Assembly (NCBI RefSeq): GCF_023656745.1
Contig: NZ_JAMOKO010000004.1
Span: 98,238 to 162,237 of the forward strand
Source of the DNA: Collinsella sp. BG-O-102
GTDB lineage: Bacteria; Actinomycetota; Coriobacteriia; Coriobacteriales; Coriobacteriaceae
Length of the DNA: 64,000 nt
Direction: 5' to 3'
How positions within the stretch are numbered: position 1 is the first letter of the stretch; each line of letters starts with the position of its first letter. The notes under the pieces are model-generated. The model saw nothing but the letters and a program-made list of their open reading frames with translations. It did not search any database and was not told where the DNA came from. Below, in pieces: positions 47,129-54,463 of the stretch. Both the position numbers and the translations under genes were made by a program.

Positions 47129-47160
47129 GGGGATGGGGTTTGCGCCCCGTCCCCTTTTTT
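47129..47160 (+). terminator. Terminator between the SIS and HAD genes
   Basis: GGGGATGGGG pairs with CCCCGTCCCC (one G-U), followed by TTTTTT; it ends 20 nt before the HAD start codon. Confidence 0.9.
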
Positions 47161-47180
47161 GCTATCGAAAGGAGATGCGT

Positions 47181-47810
47181 ATGATCAAGGCAGTGCTGTT
47201 TGACATGGACGGCGTGCTGGTCGATACCGAGTGGTTCTACAACCGTCGCCGCGTGGCATTTATGGAAGAGAAGGGCTTCCACTTTGACGAGATCCCCGAT
47301 CTTTCGGGGTCTAACGAGCCCGCCATCTGGAAGGCGCTGGTGCCCGACGATGTTGAGCTGCGCGAGCGCCTGCGCGTGGAGTACAAGCAGGTCTACAGCC
47401 CGGACCACCCCGTTCCGTATGCCGAGCTTCTCAACGAGCAGACGGAGCCGGTGATGCGTGAGCTGCACGAGCGCGGCGTGAAGTGTGCCATCGCGAGCTC
47501 GTCCTATCGCGAGCTGATCGACGAGCTAGTGGAGATTGCCGGTATTGCCGACGTGCTGGACTACACTATCAGCGGTCACGAGTGCAGTGCGTTTAAGCCC
47601 GACCCCGAGATCTACCTGCGTGCCATGGAGGCGCTGGAGGTGGAGCCTACCGAGTGCCTGGTTATCGAGGATTCGCCTTTGGGCATCGAGGCCGGCAAGC
47701 GCTCCGGCGCCCGCGTCCTGGCACTGCGTCCGCACGAGGGCGTCAACCTCGACCAATCGCGAGCCGATGCCGTTATCGATAATCTGACCGACATTTTGGC
47801 CGCTTTGTAA
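47181..47810 (+). CDS. HAD-superfamily phosphatase (beta-phosphoglucomutase-like)
   Basis: 209-residue cytoplasmic hydrolase of HAD subfamily IA. Motif I FDMDGVLVDTE supplies the nucleophile Asp and acid/base Asp; motif II is the Ser in IASSSYRE; motif III the Lys in SAFKPDPEIY; motif IV EDSPLGIEAGKRSGA. The cap is a small alpha-helical type 1. The start is the ATG at 47181 with GAAAGGAG six bases upstream; an ATG two codons earlier overlaps that site. Placed after the deglycase, it may act on the sugar phosphate product or as a sugar-phosphate mutase. Substrate not determinable. Confidence 0.9.
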   Translation: MIKAVLFDMDGVLVDTEWFYNRRRVAFMEEKGFHFDEIPDLSGSNEPAIWKALVPDDVELRERLRVEYKQVYSPDHPVPYAELLNEQTEPVMRELHERGVKCAIASSSYRELIDELVEIAGIADVLDYTISGHECSAFKPDPEIYLRAMEALEVEPTECLVIEDSPLGIEAGKRSGARVLALRPHEGVNLDQSRADAVIDNLTDILAAL

Positions 47811-47902
47811 TGTCAATCCGCCGCGAGAAGCACAGGTTCAAACGTTTTTTGCGGTGGACTGGCTCAATTTGGTTTCGATTTTGATCCGTTTGGCTTCGAT
47901 TC

Positions 47903-48037
47903 GGGCTAAGTGAGTAGACTTTTTGGCGCAGGCTGAGCACAATGCATATCTTCCTTTGTAAAACCGCAGGTCACAGAGGTGGCTGTTTTGGGTGTGCTCG
48001 GCAGATCGTAAAAAGTCTACTCACTTGGAATTTAGCC
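47903..48037. repeat. Inverted-repeat element with 17-bp perfect arms
   Basis: The gap after the HAD gene holds no gene. AAGTGAGTAGACTTTTT (47908-47924) is perfectly inverted at 48010-48026. Flanking GGGCT/AGCCC and inner GCTGAGCACA/TGTGCTCGGC words extend the symmetry. Internal sequence is noncoding, which suits a miniature palindromic element. Confidence 0.8.
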
Positions 48038-48165
48038 CTTTGGTCGTGGGGGTTGCTGGTCCCGTTTTGGTTGTCGAGAGAGGGTGAATTGAAGCGCCCC
48101 CGCACGCTCCATGCTACAATCGCGGGCATGCCCCACAACTACATCTGCCTTCGAAGGGAGCCTAC

Positions 48166-49173
48166 GTGGCGAACGCCATCGAACAGCTCACGGATCGCGT
48201 GCTCGTGCTCGGCCGCCTCACCATCGTCCGCCGCGCCATCACCGCCGTGGCGGTCACCATTTCTGCCGTTCTCCAGACATTTCTGATCCAGGCGTTCATT
48301 CAACCCGCCGACCTGCTTCCGAGCGGTCTCACCGGCGTCGCGGTCCTACTCGATCGCGTTACCTCGCTGGGCGGCGTCCACATCGACATCTCGCTCGGTA
48401 TGCTTGCGCTCAACATTCCCGTGGCGCTCCTATGCTGGAGCGGCATCAGCAAGCGCTTCGTCATCTTCTCGATGATGCAGGTCGTGCTCTCATCGCTGTT
48501 CCTCAACATCTTTCACTTTGCTCCGTTTTTGGGCGACAAGATCATGCTCATCATTTTTGGCGGCGTGGTCTCGGGTCTGGGCGCTGCCATCGCGCTAAAG
48601 TCCGGCGCATCCACCGGCGGCACCGACTTTATCGCGCTGTGGGTCTCCAATCACACGGGCAAGACTATCTGGGGTGTCATCTTTGGTTTCAACTGCTTTA
48701 TCCTGGCGATCTTTGGCTTTATGTTTGGCTGGGACAATGCGGCGTACTCCATCGTGTTCCAGTTTATTTCGACCAAGACCATCGACAGTTTCTATCGTCG
48801 CTACGACCGCGTGACGCTGCAGATCACGACGCGCAAGGCAGACGAGGTCATGACCGCCTATGTTGACCATTTTCAGCACGGCATTAGCTGTGCCGAGGTC
48901 ATCGGCGGATACAGCCGCGAAAAGATGTACCTGCTGCACGCCGTTGTCTCGACCTACGAGAGCCAGGACATTATCAAGCTGGTGTGCGACATTGATCCCG
49001 GCGCCGTGATCAATGTGTTCCACACGCTCAACTTTGTGGGCGGCTGGTGGGGCGGTCATGTCGACGAGCCCATGCCCACGGCCGTACCCGATCCCGACAA
49101 GCCCGCGCGCATGGCCAGCAGGCAGGCGCGCCTCAGCGAGCAGGACAGCCTGCAGCAGGACGACGGCAAGTAG
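48166..49173 (+). CDS. YitT-family membrane protein
   Basis: 335-residue integral membrane protein with five to six helices (residues about 22-200) and a C-terminal DUF2179 domain (DRVTLQITTRKADEVMTAY...GGYSREKMYLLHAVVSTYESQDI), as in the YitT/YebE group. GLGAAIALKSGASTGGTDFIALW is the conserved helix pair of the family. The start is the GTG at 48166 behind GGGAG. The C-terminal 50 residues are low-complexity and hydrophilic. Function of the family is unknown. Confidence 0.88.
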   Translation: MANAIEQLTDRVLVLGRLTIVRRAITAVAVTISAVLQTFLIQAFIQPADLLPSGLTGVAVLLDRVTSLGGVHIDISLGMLALNIPVALLCWSGISKRFVIFSMMQVVLSSLFLNIFHFAPFLGDKIMLIIFGGVVSGLGAAIALKSGASTGGTDFIALWVSNHTGKTIWGVIFGFNCFILAIFGFMFGWDNAAYSIVFQFISTKTIDSFYRRYDRVTLQITTRKADEVMTAYVDHFQHGISCAEVIGGYSREKMYLLHAVVSTYESQDIIKLVCDIDPGAVINVFHTLNFVGGWWGGHVDEPMPTAVPDPDKPARMASRQARLSEQDSLQQDDGK

Positions 49174-49217
49174 GGTATTGGCATTTTGCCGGCCCGGCGC
49201 AACCCTTCCGCATGAGC

Positions 49218-49250
49218 CCCTCGAAAGCCCCGTTGCTTTCGAGGGACTTT
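49218..49250 (+). terminator. Terminator of the YitT-family gene
   Basis: CCCTCGAAAG/CTTTCGAGGG with an 8-nt loop, followed by ACTTTCG; moderately strong. Confidence 0.75.
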
Positions 49251-49253
49251 CGT

Positions 49254-49300
49254 TTGCCCAGATAAAACCTACCAAAATGAAGCTGTCGCTTTTTGGTAGG
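49254..49300. repeat. CCTACCAAAA palindrome, copy 1 (forward)
   Basis: TTTGCCCAGATAAAACCT followed by CCAAAAT...TTTTTGGTAGG. The same element lies in inverse orientation at 58842-58890 with only a few differences. Confidence 0.8.
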
Positions 49301-49342
49301 GATGGTGTATCGTTTTATCAATATGAGATAATATGAAACTAG

Positions 49343-49355
49343 ACGTTATATACGT
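49343..49355 (+). promoter_or_regulatory. ACGTTATATACGT operator candidate before the GntR gene
   Basis: ACGTTATATACGT is nearly palindromic and shares its ACGTTATA core with the sequences preceding the PTS operon and the EamA gene, 38 bp before the GntR start codon, as expected for autoregulation. Confidence 0.55.
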
Positions 49356-49392
49356 ATTAGTTATTTCGATATTTCGATAAGAGTGATCAGAT

Positions 49393-50112
49393 ATGCCTGC
49401 GCCCAAAAATGCACCGCTTTACCAGCAGATTTATGACGAGATCAAGGATGCGATCGAGAAAGGTGTTTATGCACCCAAGGAGCGTATTCCGTCCGAGCTT
49501 GAGCTAGCCGAGCAGTACGACGTGAGCCGAATTACGGTGCGTCGCGCCGTCGAGGAGTTGTGCTCCGATGGCTACCTGGTTAAGCAGCAGGGCCGCGGTA
49601 CCTTTGTTTCCACGCCGCACATCAATCGCCAGTTCCACGCCTCGACGCTGCAGACGTTTACCGCGCTGTGTGCCAACAACGGCATGAAGGCCGGTGCGCA
49701 TGTGGTCGATCGCCAGATTGTTCCGGCGCGCCAAAACGAGATGGAGTTCTTTGGTTTGCAGAAGGACGCGCTGCTGCTGCATATCAAGCGCGTGCGTACG
49801 GCCGACGGCGAGCCCATATTTGAGGAGAACATCTTTGTGCCGTTTGACGCCTACCGTGAGCTGTTGACGGCCGATCTTGAGGACAAGTCGATTTTTGCCG
49901 AGGTCGAGCGTGTTGGCGGAACGCCGATTGTCTCGGTTGGCTACCGCACGGTCGAGGCCGTTCGAGCTAACGCCGAGCAGGCGGCCGAGCTGGGCATTGC
50001 CCCGCACGATCCACTGCTCAACCTGCGTGCCGGCTTTACCGGTCCCAACGATGAGCCGGTCTTGCTCGGCAAACAGTACTACGTGGGTAGCCGCTACGTC
50101 ATGGTGATGTAA
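49393..50112 (+). CDS. GntR-family (UTRA domain) transcriptional regulator
   Basis: 239 residues. The wHTH domain (APLYQQIYDEIKDAIEKGVYAPKERIPSELELAEQYDVSRITVRRAVEELCSDGYLVKQQGRGTFV) is followed by a UTRA domain ending in LGKQYYVGSRYVM. The ribosome binding site is weak (AAGAG). Shared ACGTTATA words upstream suggest that it regulates itself, the PTS operon and the EamA transporter. The second copy of the structured element begins 2 nt after its stop codon. It is paralogous to the regulators encoded at 39760, 52463 and 62535. Confidence 0.93.
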   Translation: MPAPKNAPLYQQIYDEIKDAIEKGVYAPKERIPSELELAEQYDVSRITVRRAVEELCSDGYLVKQQGRGTFVSTPHINRQFHASTLQTFTALCANNGMKAGAHVVDRQIVPARQNEMEFFGLQKDALLLHIKRVRTADGEPIFEENIFVPFDAYRELLTADLEDKSIFAEVERVGGTPIVSVGYRTVEAVRANAEQAAELGIAPHDPLLNLRAGFTGPNDEPVLLGKQYYVGSRYVMVM

Positions 50113-50113
50113 G

Positions 50114-50259
50114 TTACGCGGTTTTACCAAACCGCGTAATCAGCCGACGCTGCAAGCCCGCCAGAGCGGCAATCTGCCTTTCAACTTCGGCGGCATGACC
50201 AGAAGGTCAATGCTGCCTTGTTTCAAGGCACCTTGCTCGCTCTGGCGGGCTTCGCTGAC
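50114..50259 (+). ncRNA. Candidate structured RNA element, copy 2
   Basis: Begins immediately after the GntR stop. Hairpin 1 TTACGCGGTTT-TACC-AAACCGCGTAA (50114-50139), conserved GCCGACGCTGC, hairpin GCC-AGAGC-GGC then AATCTGCC, hairpin 3 GGCGGCAT-GACC-AGAA-GGTC-A-ATGCTGCC, and a closing arm GCTCTGGCGGGC (50239-50250) that pairs with GCCCGCCAGAGC (50156-50167). Compared with copy 1, stems change on both sides while the TACC loop, CGACGCTGC, AATCTGCC, GACCAGAAGGTC and GGCACCTT stay constant. Confidence 0.65.
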
Positions 50260-50286
50260 ATTGCCAAAACATCGACTACCCGCAGA

Positions 50287-50354
50287 ATGAGCGTGGATAA
50301 TCTCCCGTTTTTGGCTTGGTGACGGGTTCAAAGTGGGAGATTATCCACGCTCAT
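50287..50354. repeat. GAGCGTGGATAATCTCCC palindrome, copy 1
   Basis: ATGAGCGTGGATAATCTCCC (50287-50306) is perfectly inverted at 50335-50354; the loop begins GTTTTTGGC. A single inverted GTCCAAAAATCCACGCTCG unit follows. Two further copies occur at 56684-56752 and 58134-58201. Confidence 0.9.
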
Positions 50355-50480
50355 CCGGAAAGTGTCCAAAAATCCACGCTCGTTCCCTTCGGATTGCATC
50401 GCCCGTGGCCGACAGCGGCGCGGCACCGGTCCGCGTGGCGGCGTATAATCGGCGGCAGATGACTTGAACGTTAGGAAACC

Positions 50481-52460
50481 ATGACCGATAGCATGCAGCA
50501 GATGGCGCTCGACACGCTCGGCGCCTATTTTGGCTACACCTCGTTTCGCCCAGGACAGGACCGCATGGTCGATGCGATCCTTGCCGGTCGCGATGCGCTG
50601 GGCGTTATGCCCACGGGCGCCGGCAAGTCCATTTGCTACCAGGTGCCCGCGCTCATGCTGCCCGGCATCACCTTTGTGGTGAGTCCGCTGCTGTCGCTTA
50701 TGGAGGACCAGACCCGTGCGTTGCTCGCGGCGGGTGCGCGACCCAGCTATCTCAACTCCAGCCTTACCCCGGCCCAGCAAAACACTGTGCTCAAGCGGGC
50801 GCGCGAGGGCCGCTACCAGCTTATGTACGTGGCGCCCGAGCGTCTGCTCGAGCCGCGCTTTTTAGCCTTTGCGCAGGAGGCCGCGGCGGACGGCGGCATT
50901 GGCGTGCCGCTCGTGGCCATTGACGAGGCGCACTGCGTGAGCCAATGGGGCCAGGATTTTCGCCCCGCCTACCTGCAGATTCGCGAGTTCATCGATTCCC
51001 TGCCGCAGCGCCCCATCGTGGCGGCCTTTACCGCTACGGCGACCGAGCGTGTGCGCACGGATATTCAACAGATGCTCGGTCTGCAAAACCCCGCGACGGT
51101 GGTGACGGGCTTCGATCGCAAGAACCTCTACTTTGGCTGCGAGGAGATGGGCGACAAGGCCAAGGCCGCGTGGGTGCGCGACTATGTGATCGCGCATTCG
51201 GGAGAGAGCGGCATCGTGTATTGCTCGACCCGCAAGACGGTCGATGCGCTGGCGGGCGAGCTTGCCGAGGCGCTGGGCCCCAGCGGCATTCGCGTTGGCC
51301 GCTACCATGCCGGCATGGGCAACGACGCCCGCCGCCAAAGCCAGCGCGCCTTTATCGACGACGATATCCAGGTGATGGTTGCCACCAACGCCTTTGGCAT
51401 GGGCATCGACAAGCCCAACGTGCGCTACGTGATCCACAACAACGTGCCCGAGAGCATCGAGGCCTACTACCAGGAGGCGGGCCGCGCCGGCCGCGATGGC
51501 GATCCGGCCAGCTGCCACTTGCTGTGGAACGGCAATGATTTTCGCATGCGCCGCTTTCTGATCGATCGCGGCGATGCTGCCGATGAGGCACTCGACGACG
51601 AGCAGCGTGCGTGGGCGCTCCAGAATCGATATCGCCTGCTCAGCCAGATGGAGGGCTACTGCAATACCACCGGCTGCTTGCGCGAATACATGCTGCGCTA
51701 CTTTGGCGACGAGGCCGCGGCCGAGCATGCTGTCGCGGCTGCTGCGGGCGGCACCGCAGACGACGCCGAGGGCTGCGGCAACTGCAGCAACTGCCTTACG
51801 CAGTTCGAGGTCGAGGACGTCACCGATATGGCCCGCGCTGCCGTGCGCTATGTGGCCACGCGACCCATGCGCTTTGGCAAGTCGCTCATCGCCGACGTGC
51901 TTCACGGCGGCAACACCGAGCGCATTCGCCAGATGCATCTGGACGAGGACCACGGCTACGGTGAGCTGTCGAGCGAATCGGTCGGGCGCATCAAGGACAT
52001 CATCGGCCAGCTGTGCGGCCGCGGTTATCTGGCTACCTCGCAGGGGCAGTACCCGGTCGTGGGGCTGGGCCCGCACGCCGGCGAGGTCGAGGACGAGGCG
52101 TTCACCTTTACCGTTAAGCGTCGCGCGTCCAAGCGCAAGGCCTCGGCCCGCGCCCGCCGTGCGGTGGATCTGCTGCGCGAGGAGGCCGAGCTGGATCAGC
52201 GCCCGCGTGTGGGTGACGATGCCGAGCTGTTCGAGCGCCTGCGTGCCCTGCGCAAGGAGATCTCGACCGAGCTGGAGATGGCGCCGTACATGGTCTTTTC
52301 CGACAAGGCTTTGCGCGGTCTATGTCGCCTACGCCCGCAGACGCGCGACGAGCTTATCCAGGTCAACGGCATCGGCGAGAAAAAGGCCGACGCCTTTGGC
52401 GAGCAGTTTATGGCGGCGATTGAAGAGTTTGAGTCCGAACATGCACGGAATGGAGCATAA
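50481..52460 (+). CDS. recQ: ATP-dependent DNA helicase RecQ
   Basis: 659-residue 3'-5' helicase. Motif 0 FGYTSFRPGQ, Walker A VMPTGAGKS (about 42-50), DEAH in VAIDEAHCVSQWG, the aromatic-rich loop QDFRPAYLQIREF, motif IV-VI (GIVYCSTRKTV; ATNAFGMGIDKPNVRYVIH; YYQEAGRAGRDG), RQC zinc-binding cysteines (CNTTGCLREY; CGNCSNC), a winged-helix part and a C-terminal HRDC domain ending near residue 650. The start ATG follows TTAGGAAACC with TATAAT-like GTATAAT 40 nt before it. A GntR gene starts 2 nt after the stop, so the two are co-transcribed. Confidence 0.97.
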   Translation: MTDSMQQMALDTLGAYFGYTSFRPGQDRMVDAILAGRDALGVMPTGAGKSICYQVPALMLPGITFVVSPLLSLMEDQTRALLAAGARPSYLNSSLTPAQQNTVLKRAREGRYQLMYVAPERLLEPRFLAFAQEAAADGGIGVPLVAIDEAHCVSQWGQDFRPAYLQIREFIDSLPQRPIVAAFTATATERVRTDIQQMLGLQNPATVVTGFDRKNLYFGCEEMGDKAKAAWVRDYVIAHSGESGIVYCSTRKTVDALAGELAEALGPSGIRVGRYHAGMGNDARRQSQRAFIDDDIQVMVATNAFGMGIDKPNVRYVIHNNVPESIEAYYQEAGRAGRDGDPASCHLLWNGNDFRMRRFLIDRGDAADEALDDEQRAWALQNRYRLLSQMEGYCNTTGCLREYMLRYFGDEAAAEHAVAAAAGGTADDAEGCGNCSNCLTQFEVEDVTDMARAAVRYVATRPMRFGKSLIADVLHGGNTERIRQMHLDEDHGYGELSSESVGRIKDIIGQLCGRGYLATSQGQYPVVGLGPHAGEVEDEAFTFTVKRRASKRKASARARRAVDLLREEAELDQRPRVGDDAELFERLRALRKEISTELEMAPYMVFSDKALRGLCRLRPQTRDELIQVNGIGEKKADAFGEQFMAAIEEFESEHARNGA

Positions 52461-52462
52461 CG

Positions 52463-53218
52463 ATGGCATCCGACGATAAAACCGAGCGCACTGAGGTGTC
52501 CGCCGTGCCGCTGTACCAGCAGGTTATGGATGACCTAAAGGGCGAGATCGCGCGTGGCGTGTACGCATCCGGCTCGCGCATTCCTTCCGAGATGGAGCTC
52601 GCGAAGTACTACGGCGTGGGACGCATCACCGTGCGCCGCGCTATCGAGGAACTGTCGCGCGCGGGGTATCTCAGCCGTCAGCAGGGGAGGGGCACGTTTG
52701 TGTGCGCGCCCAAGCTCAAGCGCAAAATTGTCCAGAAGGGTGACGTTCAGAGCTTTTCCGAGGGTTGCGCTGCCAACGACATGGTGGCCGGAGCACGCCT
52801 GGTGTCGCGCACGGTGGTTGCGGCGACGCGCGAGGACGCGGCGTTTTTTGGGGTGGAGCCCGGCTGCGAACTCATCGTTGTCGAGCGCGTGCGCACGGCA
52901 GATGGCGTGCCCGTCATGCTCGAGAACAACGCCTTTGTGCTGGCCGACCATCCCTATCTGCAGACGCTTGCCGACAAGGACCTCACGGACAATTCCATCT
53001 TTGCACTCGTTGCCGAGCATTCGGGCCGCGCGCCGCTCAAGTCCGACCCCTGTACTGTGGAGATTGCGCTTGCCGATGCTCAGTCGGCCTCGCTGTTGGA
53101 GGTGCCGGTCGGCGAGCCGCTCTTTTATATGGAGGCATACTTTACCGATGAGGACGAGCGGCCCCTGCTGCTCGGACGCCAAAAGATCGTGGGCTCGCGC
53201 TACGTGTTCGACATCTAA
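52463..53218 (+). CDS. GntR-family (UTRA domain) transcriptional regulator, co-transcribed with recQ
   Basis: 251 residues: wHTH (VPLYQQVMDDLKGEIARGVYASGSRIPSEMELAKYYGVGRITVRRAIEELSRAGYLSRQQGRGTFV) and UTRA (from about residue 85). Its ribosome binding site GGAG lies inside the recQ end. It precedes a SIS gene; between them are two copies of an AACA-ATAGAAC word, the probable operator. Closely related to the regulator at 49393 (shared RTADG-P--EN core). The coupling to recQ is probably positional. Confidence 0.93.
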   Translation: MASDDKTERTEVSAVPLYQQVMDDLKGEIARGVYASGSRIPSEMELAKYYGVGRITVRRAIEELSRAGYLSRQQGRGTFVCAPKLKRKIVQKGDVQSFSEGCAANDMVAGARLVSRTVVAATREDAAFFGVEPGCELIVVERVRTADGVPVMLENNAFVLADHPYLQTLADKDLTDNSIFALVAEHSGRAPLKSDPCTVEIALADAQSASLLEVPVGEPLFYMEAYFTDEDERPLLLGRQKIVGSRYVFDI

Positions 53219-53226
53219 CGTCCACA

Positions 53227-53309
53227 GATAGAACAATATAGAACAAGTTTGGTGAAATGACTTCACGGGCGTCGTCGTGCGTGCTATAAATAGGACAACA
53301 TAGAACGAC
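53227..53309 (+). promoter_or_regulatory. Direct-repeat operators and promoter of the third SIS gene
   Basis: GATAGAACAATATAGAACAAG (53227-53247, 21 bp) and a near-copy with GGACAACATAGAAC at 53289-53309 lie 62 bp apart, each itself an 11-bp tandem of ATAGAACAA-type words. CTATAAAT near 53284 could be the -10 region, so the second site would overlap the transcription start. Confidence 0.65.
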
Positions 53310-53362
53310 CGCAGGTACGAGTTGTAGTCGTTCAAAACCGCCACACAAGAAGGGGCATCACC

Positions 53363-54331
53363 ATGAACGCACACGATCTGATTCAGGAAATTATCGAGCG
53401 CAAGGGCAAGATTGAGAACGTCTTTTGGATCGCCTGCGGCGGTTCGATGATCGACCTGATGCCGGCCAACGAGCTGCTCAAGCGCGAGGCAACCACGTTT
53501 ACCTCGACGGTCTACACGGCGCGCGAGTTTTGCCTGATGGCTCCCAAGAGTCTTGGCGAGAAGTCGCTCGTCATCGCCTGCAGCCACAGCGGCAACACGC
53601 AGGAGGTCGTCGACGGCTGCGAGATGGCGCTGGCAGCCGGCGCCGAGGTCGTGGCCATGACCGACTGCGAAGGCTCCAAGATCGATAACGGCAAGTGGAC
53701 TACCTGGGTCTATCCGTGGGGCGAGGACGTGCCGCAGGCCGAGGTGCCGCAGGGCATCGGCGCTCTGATCGCTGCCGAACTGCTCGACCAGCAGGAGGGT
53801 TACGAGGCACTCGCCGACATGTACGCCGGCCTTAAGCAGATGGATGCCCTGCTGCCCGCTGCCCGCGAGAAGGTCAACGCCGAGCTGGGCGATCGCTTTG
53901 CCGAGCTCTGCCAGCAGCACGAGTTCTTCTATATCCTGGGTTCCGGCCCCAACTTTAGCCAGACCTACGCTATGGCCATCTGCTCGCTCATGGAGATGCA
54001 GTGGCAGCACTGCTGCTATATCCACTCCGGCGAGTACTTCCACGGCCCGTTCGAAGCCACCGAGCCCGGCGTGTTCTACTTTGTACAGCTCGGATCGGGC
54101 GAGTGCCGTCCCATGGAGGAGCGTGCACTTGCGTTCCTCAACACGCACACCGATACGGTTATGGTGCTCGATGCGCTCGAGTACGGCGTGGGCGAGGTGC
54201 CCGCCAGCGTGCGTTCGTTCCTGGAGCCGATCTTCTTCTATGCGATGAGCTGCGAGCTGCGCGCCGCCCGCGGCAAGGTGTTCGACCACAGCCCCGAGGT
54301 CCGTCGCTACATGGGCATCGAGCAGTACTAG
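53363..54331 (+). CDS. SIS-domain protein, FrlB/GfrF/FraB-like deglycase (third paralogue)
   Basis: 322-residue cytoplasmic double-SIS protein. FWIACGGSMIDLMPA and phosphate loop CSHSGNTQE in the first domain, ILGSGPNFSQTYAMA in the second, and GEYFHGPFE (residues 223-231) as in the deglycase of the PTS operon. The C-terminal RRYMGIEQY parallels RRYMWKL in the others. The start follows AGAAGGGGC. No transporter gene is adjacent, so its substrate may enter by the PTS encoded at 43310 or by a transporter elsewhere. Likely controlled by the GntR regulator just upstream. Confidence 0.85.
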   Translation: MNAHDLIQEIIERKGKIENVFWIACGGSMIDLMPANELLKREATTFTSTVYTAREFCLMAPKSLGEKSLVIACSHSGNTQEVVDGCEMALAAGAEVVAMTDCEGSKIDNGKWTTWVYPWGEDVPQAEVPQGIGALIAAELLDQQEGYEALADMYAGLKQMDALLPAAREKVNAELGDRFAELCQQHEFFYILGSGPNFSQTYAMAICSLMEMQWQHCCYIHSGEYFHGPFEATEPGVFYFVQLGSGECRPMEERALAFLNTHTDTVMVLDALEYGVGEVPASVRSFLEPIFFYAMSCELRAARGKVFDHSPEVRRYMGIEQY

Positions 54332-54384
54332 GCACCGGGAAAAGTATTCACCTTCGATTCGCAAGGGCACTGCGTGAGTCAAAA

Positions 54385-54422
54385 AAGCGGGCCGCGCCGG
54401 GGATTTCCGGCGCGGCCCGCTT
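54385..54422. terminator. Bidirectional terminator between convergent SIS and dehydrogenase genes
   Basis: AAGCGGGCCGCGCCGG is perfectly inverted as CCGGCGCGGCCCGCTT across 6 nt, with an A-run on the left and TT on the right. It terminates the minus-strand gene with a T tract and probably the plus-strand gene as well. Confidence 0.92.
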
Positions 54423-54463
54423 GGTATCGCGTTTAGATTCGCGAGATTGCGGCGATTGACGGT

